Position numbers and translations under genes: made by a program. A model generated the notes under the pieces. The model worked only from the letters and a program-made list of their open reading frames with translations. It made no database searches and was not told the DNA's origin. Shown here one piece after another: positions 36,637-45,882 of a stretch of 64,000 nucleotides of DNA. The stretch comes from Bacteroidota bacterium (GTDB lineage: Bacteria; Bacteroidota; Bacteroidia; UKL13-3), in the NCBI GenBank assembly GCA_027487835.1, contig JAIYCU010000037.1:98712-162711 (forward strand). The letters run 5' to 3'. The number at the start of each line of letters is the position of its first letter. Positions within the stretch are counted from its first letter, which is position 1.

Positions 36637-38943
36637 TTGTCACTTCTTATATGTTTTTGTAGTTTGGTTAGCACTACTTCTTGGGGTCAAACCACCTATA
36701 AACTGCATGTACAGGTTGTAGATAGTCTTTCAGATGAGCCATTACAGGGTGCTACCATTGCTCTCTCAAAACATAGGCATTTGTGTTTTACAGATGCTAG
36801 TGGAAAAACTGTGATAGATTCACTGTTACAGACTAGCTATTGGTTGCATGTAAGCTATATCGGCTATCATCATATTGATGTAAACATCACTTTGCCTTAT
36901 AAGGGAGAACTGAAAATCTATTTATGTCCAGAATCACACCACTTGCATGAAACTACCATTCATGGAAAAGAAAGCAATTCAAATTTTACTAAGCGAAATA
37001 GTATGTTGTTGAATGCAGAAGAAATAAGCAAACGACAAGACCAAAACTTGGCAGCTATGTTAAAGGGATTTAATGGCGTTACCATGCTTAGTTCTGCTGG
37101 CAACGCAGCGAAGCCAGTAGTTAGGGGAATGCATGGCATTCGATTGACAACCTTGCAAGGGAATGCTCGGCTTGAGGGCCAGCAATGGGGGGAAGACCAT
37201 GGCCTAGAAGTTGATCCCTTTGCAGTTTCTCAAGTTGAGTTAATAAAAGGTGCAGCCACAGTGGAATATGGCCCTGAGGCCATTGGCGGGGTTATAAAAT
37301 TGTTGCCAAAAGATTGGAGAGATAGTGCAGGATTTGGAGGTTCAATTTCTTTGCAATCTCATACCAACAATAAACAAGGCGCTGCCAATTTATCCTTAGA
37401 AGCTAGGAGAAATCTTAAAGAAGCTTGGTTTGCTATAAAAGGAAATACAAGTTTTAGGAAGGCAGGTGACAGCAAATCTCCAAGTTATAATATTAGTAAT
37501 ACTGGCTTTGAAGAGTTTGCTGGAAAAGTAGATATGGCTTATTTGCGTAAGCACTTATTTGTAGAATTTAGCTTTAGTAATTTTCAAACAATTCAAGGGA
37601 TTTTTGCTGGTGCGCATTTAGGAAATCTCAATGATTTAAATTTAGCATTAAATGCAGACAAGCCCTTAATTATTGAGCCATTTACCTATCATGTAAAAAG
37701 ACCCTTTCAAAGGGTCAATCATACCCTTTTAAATGGAAAAATCACTTATGTATTTAGCCCTCGTAAAAAGTATACCTTAAACTATACCCAACAAGTGAAT
37801 AGGCGACAAGAGTATGATGCTGAATTTATTTATAATTCTGCCTTAAGAGATAGGCCTGCTATGGATTTGGAGGTTCAAACTTTTCAGGTAGAGCAAGCAT
37901 TTGAGTTAAAATTAAAGCACCATTTGTTTATTAAAATTGGCTCGAGTTCTCAATGGAAAAAAAATACTGAGGAAGGTTTACAGTTTATCATTCCTGCTTT
38001 TAACGCTTTTTCTCAAGCTGCTTATGCTTTGCTTAAACAGGATTTACCCAATGGATCCCTTTCATTTGGCTTAAGGTATGATGCAAGGTGGATAGAGGTG
38101 CCCAATTATAGGCGTTTTTCAACCCTATTATCCCATTATAGAAATTTTGGCGGTACTACGTTTATTGCCTCATGGCAACAGCAATTACCCAAAGAAATTT
38201 TACTAAGGGTAAATTTAAGTTCAGGCTTTAGGCCGCCAGCAGTTAATGAGTTATATAGTTATGGCTTACATTATGGCATTGCAAGCTTTGAGATGGGTAA
38301 TAATTCTATTGAGCCCGAACGTACATGGTTGGGCGATGTCAGTTTTAGGAAGCAAAAAGGAAATTGGTTTGGAGAGTTAAATGCATTTGCTCAGTATTAT
38401 AATGGCTTTATTTATAAAAGTCCTTTGTCTGACCCAATCTTAACTATCAGAGGTGCTTTTCCAGCTTTTGAGTTTAAGCAAAGCAATGGATTGTTTGCTG
38501 GTTACGAGTTTAGTTTGGCCTATCAACCTACCACAGGCTGGCAAAGTGCTGTGCAAGCAAGTTACCTGTATGCGCAAAATTTAAGCCAAAACCAGGCTTT
38601 TATTTTTATGCCAGCCAACAGAGCTTCTTGGTCGTTTGGGTATAAGGCAAAAAATTGGAAATCTTTTTTAGAACCTTATCTGTCAATGGAAACTCAGTGG
38701 GTAGCCCAACAAAAGCGCGTGCCCCAAAATATTGATTTTGCAGACCCTCCAGCTGCTTATCACTTAATTCATTTATCTGGAGGAGCAGCCCTCAATCCTT
38801 GGAAAAATGTAAATCCATTATACCTTAATTTTACTATTAATAACCTCCTTAATCAATCATATAGGGATTATCAAAGCAGGTATAGGTATTTTACAGCAGA
38901 TCCAGGGTTGAATTTTATTATTCGAATCACAATTAAATTTTAA
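36637..38943 (+). CDS. TonB-dependent receptor with N-terminal carboxypeptidase-like domain; start possibly at 36616
   Basis: VVDSLSDEPLQGATIALSKHRHLCFTDASGKTVIDSL; plug FNGVTMLSSAGNAAKPVVRGMHG...VELIKGAATVEYGPEAIGGVI; C-terminal beta strand. Confidence 0.92.
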   Translation: MSLLICFCSLVSTTSWGQTTYKLHVQVVDSLSDEPLQGATIALSKHRHLCFTDASGKTVIDSLLQTSYWLHVSYIGYHHIDVNITLPYKGELKIYLCPESHHLHETTIHGKESNSNFTKRNSMLLNAEEISKRQDQNLAAMLKGFNGVTMLSSAGNAAKPVVRGMHGIRLTTLQGNARLEGQQWGEDHGLEVDPFAVSQVELIKGAATVEYGPEAIGGVIKLLPKDWRDSAGFGGSISLQSHTNNKQGAANLSLEARRNLKEAWFAIKGNTSFRKAGDSKSPSYNISNTGFEEFAGKVDMAYLRKHLFVEFSFSNFQTIQGIFAGAHLGNLNDLNLALNADKPLIIEPFTYHVKRPFQRVNHTLLNGKITYVFSPRKKYTLNYTQQVNRRQEYDAEFIYNSALRDRPAMDLEVQTFQVEQAFELKLKHHLFIKIGSSSQWKKNTEEGLQFIIPAFNAFSQAAYALLKQDLPNGSLSFGLRYDARWIEVPNYRRFSTLLSHYRNFGGTTFIASWQQQLPKEILLRVNLSSGFRPPAVNELYSYGLHYGIASFEMGNNSIEPERTWLGDVSFRKQKGNWFGELNAFAQYYNGFIYKSPLSDPILTIRGAFPAFEFKQSNGLFAGYEFSLAYQPTTGWQSAVQASYLYAQNLSQNQAFIFMPANRASWSFGYKAKNWKSFLEPYLSMETQWVAQQKRVPQNIDFADPPAAYHLIHLSGGAALNPWKNVNPLYLNFTINNLLNQSYRDYQSRYRYFTADPGLNFIIRITIKF

Positions 38944-38952
38944 AAAACAATC

Positions 38953-39513
38953 ATGAAAAAGTTCACAATTATTTTTGGTTTTATTACTTTATTGGCATTA
39001 AACGCATGCAAAAAACATGATGATCATGAGGATCAAAATCATGACCACGAAAATGAATTAATTACAACAGTAAAATTGCATTTCATTGAATCGGGAAGCA
39101 ATGATACTTTATCCTTTTCTTGGCGTCAGCCTGCCGGGCCTGGGACTGCTATAACTATTGATACCATTCAACTGGTAGCAGGAAAAAACTATGCAGGATT
39201 TATTGAGTTTTTAGATGAGAGCAAAAACCCAGTTGTAAATGTTACAGCAGAAATTAAAGAAACTGCAAATGAACATCGAGTGGTTTATACAAGCACTACC
39301 ACTAGGGTTCAAACTACTATTACAGATGTAGATACCAATGTTCCAGCGATAGAGTTAGGATTAAGGTTTAATGTAGCAACCACAAGTATGGGGGCAGAAC
39401 TTGGCAGCTATCAAGTTGTGCTGAGGCATTATACGACTTCTTCTCCCAAAACTGGGGGCTTACAAAATGGCACAACAGATGCCGAGGTTAGTTTTCCATT
39501 AGTTATAAAGTAA
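38953..39513 (+). CDS. His-rich lipoprotein
   Basis: Lipobox ALNACKK followed by HDDHEDQNHDHEN. Confidence 0.7.
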   Translation: MKKFTIIFGFITLLALNACKKHDDHEDQNHDHENELITTVKLHFIESGSNDTLSFSWRQPAGPGTAITIDTIQLVAGKNYAGFIEFLDESKNPVVNVTAEIKETANEHRVVYTSTTTRVQTTITDVDTNVPAIELGLRFNVATTSMGAELGSYQVVLRHYTTSSPKTGGLQNGTTDAEVSFPLVIK

Positions 39514-39527
39514 ATCTGTTTAGAAAT

Positions 39528-39563
39528 AAAGCCTGGTGCCATAAAAGGTGCCAGGCTTTTTTT
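39528..39563 (+). terminator. Rho-independent terminator
   Basis: AAAGCCTGGTGCC-ataaaa-GGTGCCAGGCTTTTTTT (two G-T wobbles). Confidence 0.85.
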
Positions 39564-39663
39564 GGGTTGAACCAACCTTCAATCCATGACATTTTCCCCT
39601 CATCAAATCGAGTTTGCCATTATTTGAGTTTGAATGTAATTTACGCCCTTAAAAAGATTTGAG

Positions 39664-41589
39664 ATGTTGAGAAATTTATTATTTTTATTTTCAGCCTTGG
39701 TGTTGATTAGTAGTTGCACAAACGATACAGAACAAACTGCAGCCCAAGCGCCCGTGATTCCCATGCAAGATTTTTTCCGTAATCCTACGAATGCCTATTT
39801 TGTGCTTTCACCCGATGGGAAAAAGATTGCCTTTACAAAGCCTGTAAACCAACGAATGAATATTTTTTGTACGGTAATTGGCTCTAAAGATACCATTCAG
39901 CTAACCAATTTTACCGATAGAGACGTGCAAGGATATTTTTGGAAAGGGGATAAAATAGTTTACATCAAAGACAAAGGGGGAGATGAAAATTTCCATTTAT
40001 ATGTAATTGGTTCAAACGGTTTGAACCAAAAGGATTTGACGCCGTTTGAAAAAGTAAATGTGCAAATTGTGGATGACTTGGTTGCACAAGAGAATGAATT
40101 GCTAATTGGCATGAATAAGGATAATCCTGAATTATTTGATGTCTATCATTTAGACCTACAATCAGGAAAAATAACACTTGAGGCACGTAACCCAGGTGGT
40201 GTTTCACAATGGCTTACCGACCATAATGGCAATTTACGCGTGGCGGTTCAAAGTGATGGTGTTAATAGTGTTATTTTATATCGAGAAAATAAGAATACGC
40301 CTTTTAAACAAGTGCTAAGAACAACTTTTAAGGAGGGTGTTCAGCCATTAATTTTCACTTTTGATAATAAAAATCTTTATGCCTTATCTAATCTTAACAG
40401 AGATAAATCTGCATTAATAAAATTTGATGTCGAAAACGGAAAGGAATTAGAAGTTCTATTCGAACATCCCGAAGTAGATATTGATGGAATTGAATATTCA
40501 AGACTTCGAAAGGTTTTAACAAGCGCAGATTATTCTACTTCAAAATCAGGACAACATTTCTTTGATCCAATTATTAAAGGTATTTATCAAGATTTAAAGA
40601 AAAAGTTGGGAGAGCAGGATGAAATTATATTAACAGGGCATAACCAAAATGAGGATTTATATTTAGTGAGAACCATGAGTGATAAAACACTTGGAACAAC
40701 CTATTTGTATAATACAAAGGATAAGTCGTTAATCAAAATTGCCGATCGCGCCCCTTGGCTCAAAAGAGAAGAAATGTGTGATATGAAACCAGTTTCCTAT
40801 AAGGCAAGTGATGGGCTTCAAATTAATGGCTACCTTACCATACCAAAAGGAGTTGATGCAAAAAATTTACCTGTAATAATTAATCCTCATGGCGGTCCTT
40901 GGGCTAGAGATGAGTGGGGATGGAATCCAGAAGTTCAATTTTTGGCCAATAGGGGATATGCGGTTTTACAAATAAATTTTAGGGGTTCTACGGGTTACGG
41001 AAGAAAGTTTTGGGAAGCAGGCTTTAAGCAATGGGGTAAAAAAATGCAAGACGATATAACTGATGGGGTAAATTGGTTAGTATCAGAAGGAATTGCTGAT
41101 CCTAAAAGAGTTGGCATTTATGGGGCAAGTTATGGCGGTTATGCCACACTTGCAGGAATTACCTATACGCCAAATTTATATGCCTGTGCGGTTGATTATG
41201 TGGGTGTAAGTAACCTATTTACTTTTATGAAAACTGTGCCACCTTATTGGCAACCCTTTATGCAAATGATGTACGAAATGGTTGGAGATCCTGTTAAAGA
41301 TTCTGTGCTTTTACATGAAGCTTCACCGGTATTTTTTGTAGATAAAATTAAGGTTCCTTTATTTATTGCACAAGGTGCAAATGACCCGCGTGTTAACAAA
41401 GCAGAAAGTGATCAGATTGTGGAAGCCTTAAAAAAGAGAGGCGTTAAAGTAGAATATATGGTTAAGGAAAATGAAGGTCACGGTTTTGGAAATGAAGAAA
41501 ATCAATTTGATTTTTATGGCGCAATGGAGAAGTTTTTAGCCAAACATTTAGGTGGCCGCATTACGCAATCCGCAACACAACCAGAATGA
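39664..41589 (+). CDS. S9 family prolyl oligopeptidase-type peptidase
   Basis: HGGPWARDEWGWNPEVQFLANRGYAVLQINFRGSTGYG; GIYGASYGGYATL; GANDPRV; ENEGHGF. Confidence 0.95.
   Translation: MLRNLLFLFSALVLISSCTNDTEQTAAQAPVIPMQDFFRNPTNAYFVLSPDGKKIAFTKPVNQRMNIFCTVIGSKDTIQLTNFTDRDVQGYFWKGDKIVYIKDKGGDENFHLYVIGSNGLNQKDLTPFEKVNVQIVDDLVAQENELLIGMNKDNPELFDVYHLDLQSGKITLEARNPGGVSQWLTDHNGNLRVAVQSDGVNSVILYRENKNTPFKQVLRTTFKEGVQPLIFTFDNKNLYALSNLNRDKSALIKFDVENGKELEVLFEHPEVDIDGIEYSRLRKVLTSADYSTSKSGQHFFDPIIKGIYQDLKKKLGEQDEIILTGHNQNEDLYLVRTMSDKTLGTTYLYNTKDKSLIKIADRAPWLKREEMCDMKPVSYKASDGLQINGYLTIPKGVDAKNLPVIINPHGGPWARDEWGWNPEVQFLANRGYAVLQINFRGSTGYGRKFWEAGFKQWGKKMQDDITDGVNWLVSEGIADPKRVGIYGASYGGYATLAGITYTPNLYACAVDYVGVSNLFTFMKTVPPYWQPFMQMMYEMVGDPVKDSVLLHEASPVFFVDKIKVPLFIAQGANDPRVNKAESDQIVEALKKRGVKVEYMVKENEGHGFGNEENQFDFYGAMEKFLAKHLGGRITQSATQPE
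40009..40027. repeat. 19-bp perfect dyad formed by overlapping copies of the GGTTTGAACC motif
   Basis: GGTTCAAAC-G-GTTTGAACC inside the S9 peptidase gene. Confidence 0.85.
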
Positions 41590-42248
41590 TATCCCTTAGA
41601 AATATCCACAAAAGTTATGCAATAGGGGAGGCCCAAATGCATGTGCTTAAAGGAATCAATGTTGAAATTGAATCGGGTGAAATGGTTTCTATCATGGGCT
41701 CAAGTGGAAGTGGCAAATCTACCCTATTAAATATTTTGGGTATATTAGATAGTTACGACCAAGGTGAATACAAACTAGCTGGTGAAACCATAAAAAGCTT
41801 AAATGAAACCCATGCTGCCAAATTGCGCAATCAATTGATTGGATTTGTTTTTCAAAGCTTTAATCTTATTTCCTTTAAGAATGCAATGGAGAATGTAGCA
41901 CTTCCACTTTATTACCAAGATGTGAGCAGGAAAAAGCGCAATGTAATTGCAATGGAATATCTAGAAAAAGTGGGATTAAAAGATTGGGCCAATCATATGC
42001 CAAATCAATTAAGTGGTGGGCAAAAACAGCGGGTGGCCATAGCTAGGGCGCTTATAACCAAACCTCGAATTATACTAGCAGATGAGCCTACAGGAGCGCT
42101 CGATTCTCAAACCAGCTTGGAGGTAATGGATTTGTTGAATGACATTAACCAACAAGGGATAACAGTGGTTATTGTTACCCATGAACATGATATAGCAGAA
42201 ATGACCCAAAGAACCATTCGTTTGAAAGATGGCTTAATTATAAATTGA
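41586..42248 (+). CDS. ABC transporter ATP-binding protein (MacB/LolD type)
   Basis: GSSGSGKSTLLNILG; LSGGQKQRVAIARAL; ILADEPTGALD. Confidence 0.96.
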   Translation: MISLRNIHKSYAIGEAQMHVLKGINVEIESGEMVSIMGSSGSGKSTLLNILGILDSYDQGEYKLAGETIKSLNETHAAKLRNQLIGFVFQSFNLISFKNAMENVALPLYYQDVSRKKRNVIAMEYLEKVGLKDWANHMPNQLSGGQKQRVAIARALITKPRIILADEPTGALDSQTSLEVMDLLNDINQQGITVVIVTHEHDIAEMTQRTIRLKDGLIIN

Positions 42249-42249
42249 C

Positions 42250-43482
42250 ATGTTTGAAATTGACAAATGGCAGGAAATCTTCGCTAACATAAGTAAGAAT
42301 AAACTTAGAACATTTCTTACAGGCTTTAGCGTGAGTTGGGGTATATTTATGCTAATTGTTTTATTGGGAGCTGGTAATGGTTTAAGAAATGGGGTAGAAG
42401 CACAATTTAGCAGAGATGCTACTAATAGTATGTGGGTTAATGCTGGAAAGACCTCTTTGGCATTTGAAGGCTATCAACCCGGAAGAGAGATTAAATTTAC
42501 TAACGAGGATTTTGAATTGGTTCAAACCACCTATAAAAATTACGAACATATTAGCGCTCGTATGCACATGTGGGATATTAACCTTATCAGTTATAAAAGC
42601 AGGTATGGTAATTTTAATATGAAAGGAGTGCATCCAGGCATGGTGTTTCCTGAAAAAATTGAAGTAGTAAAAGGTAGATTTATTAATGATTTGGATATTG
42701 CTGAAACCAGAAAGGTAGCCTGTATCAGTAAGAAAATTGTTGAAGAATTATTTAAACAAGAAGAGCCGATAGGGAAAGAAATTAATATCAATGGCGTTTT
42801 GTTTAAGGTTATAGGTATATTTCATGATGATGGAGGCGATCAAGATAATCGCCGCACTTATGTGCCAGTTTCTACTACTCAAAAGGCATTTACAGGCACC
42901 AATAGAATAGATCAAATTGTGATGACCGTTGCCCAAGAAGACATGGAAAAAACGGATGCCATTACTGAGGATTTGAGAAATATATTGGCTGCTAAGCATC
43001 ATTTTGACCCAAAAGATCAAAAGGCCGTATTTCTTTGGAATAACCTAAAAGAATATCGTAAAATTATGGGTTTGATGGATGGCATTTCTATATTTATTTG
43101 GATTATTGGAATAGGAACTCTCATTGCAGGAATTGTAGGGGTTAGCAATATCATGATGATTGTAGTTAAGGAAAGAACCAATGAAATTGGAATAAGGAAA
43201 GCACTAGGTGCAAGCCCTAGAAGCATTGTTGCGCTTATTCTTCAAGAATCAATCTTTATAACCTCATTATTTGGCTATACAGGTTTGATTGCAGGCGTAT
43301 TTTTAGTTGAAGCTTTTCAAAAATTTGTACCAGATTCTGATTTTTTTAGTAAGCCTGAAGTGGAATTAAATGTAGCCTTACAAGCCATGTTATTATTAGT
43401 ACTAGCTGGATTGTTAGCGGGTTATTTTCCAGCAAGAAAGGCCGCAAAAGTTGAACCCATAGAAGCGTTAAGGGCAGATTAA
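42250..43482 (+). CDS. MacB-like ABC transporter permease
   Basis: KNKLRTFLTGFSVSWGIFMLIVLLGAGNGL...GVSNIMMIVVKERTNEIGIRKALGA...YFPARKAAKVEPIEALR. Confidence 0.94.
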   Translation: MFEIDKWQEIFANISKNKLRTFLTGFSVSWGIFMLIVLLGAGNGLRNGVEAQFSRDATNSMWVNAGKTSLAFEGYQPGREIKFTNEDFELVQTTYKNYEHISARMHMWDINLISYKSRYGNFNMKGVHPGMVFPEKIEVVKGRFINDLDIAETRKVACISKKIVEELFKQEEPIGKEININGVLFKVIGIFHDDGGDQDNRRTYVPVSTTQKAFTGTNRIDQIVMTVAQEDMEKTDAITEDLRNILAAKHHFDPKDQKAVFLWNNLKEYRKIMGLMDGISIFIWIIGIGTLIAGIVGVSNIMMIVVKERTNEIGIRKALGASPRSIVALILQESIFITSLFGYTGLIAGVFLVEAFQKFVPDSDFFSKPEVELNVALQAMLLLVLAGLLAGYFPARKAAKVEPIEALRAD

Positions 43483-44741
43483 TGAGAATAGACGGAGATA
43501 GGTTAAATGAGATTTGGCAAACCCTAAGCAAAAATAAGCTAAGGACATTCTTAACCGCATTTGGTGTTTTTTGGGGTATTTTTATGCTTGTAATTATGCT
43601 TGGTTCAGGCCAAGGATTGCAAAATGGCGTTACAAAATCTTTCAGCGGTAACGCAGTTAATGCGGTTTATTTATGGACGCAATCAACTTCAATTCCTTAT
43701 AAAGGCTTGCCACGCGGACGAAGTTTTGATTTCCACCAAGACGATATTCAAGCCATAAAGGATAATGTTCCAGAAATTGATGTTTTGGCACCCTCTGCTC
43801 AATTAGGCGGATATAGGGGAGAAAATAATGTTAGTAGAGGGGTTAAAACAGGTCCATTTGTAGTTAGAGGTGATTATCCTGAAAATAAATTTATTCAAAA
43901 TTTGAGCGTTGTAAAAGGAAGATATATCAATGAATTGGATATTAAGGAAAAGCGAAAAATTTGTGTAATTGCAGGCAGGGTTCAAGAGATTTTATTTGAT
44001 AAATCTGAAGACCCAATTAACCAATATATCCTAGTAAATGGCACTTATTTTAAAGTTGTAGGTACCATTGGTATTAATAAAGATGGAGAGAATGCAGAAG
44101 AAAAACTACAAACCATTTATGTTCCATTTACTACTTTTCAGCAAGCTTTTAATTGGGGTGGGAGAATAGGTTGGTTTAGCATAACGGCCAAACCAGCGTA
44201 TGAAGCTAGCATGGTAGAAGCTAAAGTGAAAACTATTCTTGCACAAAGGCATAAAATATCACCAGACGATCCCTATGCAGTTGGAAGTTGGAATATGGAA
44301 AAAGAATTTAGTAAAATTCAAGGATTGTTTGCAGGCATCAGTATGTTGGTGTGGGTAGTAGGCATTGGTACTTTGCTAGCAGGTGTTATTGGCGTAAGTA
44401 ATATTATGCTAATTATAGTGAAAGAGCGAACCAAAGAAATAGGTGTAAGAAGGGCAATTGGCGCAACTCCAGCGTCTATTATATCTCAAATTGTAGCAGA
44501 AAGTATCTTGTTAACCTCTTTAGCAGGTTATTTGGGTTTGGTGGTTGGGGTATTCTTAATGGAAGGCATTAGCAAGGCAATTGAAGGCGAGGAAACCGGT
44601 ATGTTTTATCAGCCTGGAGTAGAATTGCATGTTGCTATAAAGGCATTGATAATAGTGGTAATTTGTGGCGCATTGGCAGGCATAATTCCGGCAAGAAAAG
44701 CAATTTCTATAAAACCTGTTGAGGCTTTGCGTTACGAGTAA
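43482..44741 (+). CDS. MacB-like ABC transporter permease (tandem paralogue)
   Basis: KNKLRTFLTAFGVFWGIFMLVIMLGSGQGL...GVSNIMLIIVKERTKEIGVRRAIGA...PARKAISIKPVEALRYE. Confidence 0.94.
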   Translation: MRIDGDRLNEIWQTLSKNKLRTFLTAFGVFWGIFMLVIMLGSGQGLQNGVTKSFSGNAVNAVYLWTQSTSIPYKGLPRGRSFDFHQDDIQAIKDNVPEIDVLAPSAQLGGYRGENNVSRGVKTGPFVVRGDYPENKFIQNLSVVKGRYINELDIKEKRKICVIAGRVQEILFDKSEDPINQYILVNGTYFKVVGTIGINKDGENAEEKLQTIYVPFTTFQQAFNWGGRIGWFSITAKPAYEASMVEAKVKTILAQRHKISPDDPYAVGSWNMEKEFSKIQGLFAGISMLVWVVGIGTLLAGVIGVSNIMLIIVKERTKEIGVRRAIGATPASIISQIVAESILLTSLAGYLGLVVGVFLMEGISKAIEGEETGMFYQPGVELHVAIKALIIVVICGALAGIIPARKAISIKPVEALRYE

Positions 44742-44764
44742 AATAGTAAGGAAAAAAATTATAT

Positions 44765-45853
44765 ATGAAAAGTATCATTAGAATAGTTGTATTGGTAGCA
44801 CTGGCAATTTTATTTATTTACACCATTTGGTTCCTATATCAGAAATCAGAGAAAAAGCCAATAATTTATAATACAATAGCCCCTTTTAAGGCAAATATTG
44901 TGAAGAAAACAGTGGCAACTGGTGCAGTTATGCCAAGGCGTGAAGTGAATATAAAACCTCAGGTTTCAGGTATTATAGAAAAGCTATTTGTTGTGGCAGG
45001 CGAAAAAGTAAAAAAGGGAGATATGATTGCCCGCATTAGGATAATTCCTAATATGTTAAACCTGGCCAACGCAGAAAGTAGGTTGAACCGAGCGAAATTA
45101 GCTTATGATAATGCTAAGATTGATTTGGAAAGAAATCAGAAATTGTTTGAAAGCAAAATGATTGCCTATGCAGATTTTCAACAAATTCAATTGGCTTTTA
45201 ATAATGCAAATGAAGAATTAGATGCTGCAGAGAATAATATTCAATTAATTAAAGAGGGTGTTAGCAAAAGTTCTGGAAAAGCAACCAATACGATTGTAAG
45301 AAGCACAATAGATGGAATGGTGTTGGATGTGCCATTAAAAGAAGGAAGCAGCGTCATTGAAAGCAATACTTTTAATGAAGGCACTACCATTGCAACTATT
45401 GCAGATATGGGTGAAATGATTTTTGAGGGAAAGGTTGATGAAAGTGAAGTGGGCAAAATTAAACCGGGGATGAATTTGATTTTGACGGTTGGTGCAATTG
45501 ATGCAGATAAGTTTGATGCCATTCTAGAATACATTGCACCAAAGGGAGTGAAAGAAAATGGGGCGATACAATTTTTAATCAAAGCCCGTGTGAATTTAAA
45601 ATCGGATTTGTTTTTGAGAGCAGGTTATAGTGCCAATGCAGACATTGTGTTGGCGCATAAAGACAGTGTTTTAAGTATTCCTGAATCTGTATTGCAGTTT
45701 GATAAAGAGCAATCGTTTGTGGAGGTTGAAATAACGCCGCAAGTATTTGAAAAACGTCTTATTAAATTGGGTTTAAGTGATGGTATTAATATTGAAATTC
45801 TAGAAGGAATACAAGCAAACGATAAAGTTAAAGATCCTAACGTTGCGCCATAA
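44765..45853 (+). CDS. MacA/HlyD-like periplasmic adaptor
   Basis: TGAVMPRREVNIKPQVSGIIEKLFVVAGEKVKKGDMIARI; lipoyl/coiled-coil hairpin. Confidence 0.92.
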   Translation: MKSIIRIVVLVALAILFIYTIWFLYQKSEKKPIIYNTIAPFKANIVKKTVATGAVMPRREVNIKPQVSGIIEKLFVVAGEKVKKGDMIARIRIIPNMLNLANAESRLNRAKLAYDNAKIDLERNQKLFESKMIAYADFQQIQLAFNNANEELDAAENNIQLIKEGVSKSSGKATNTIVRSTIDGMVLDVPLKEGSSVIESNTFNEGTTIATIADMGEMIFEGKVDESEVGKIKPGMNLILTVGAIDADKFDAILEYIAPKGVKENGAIQFLIKARVNLKSDLFLRAGYSANADIVLAHKDSVLSIPESVLQFDKEQSFVEVEITPQVFEKRLIKLGLSDGINIEILEGIQANDKVKDPNVAP

Positions 45854-45882
45854 ACCCTATATTTGGGTTAAGCAAAAACGCC

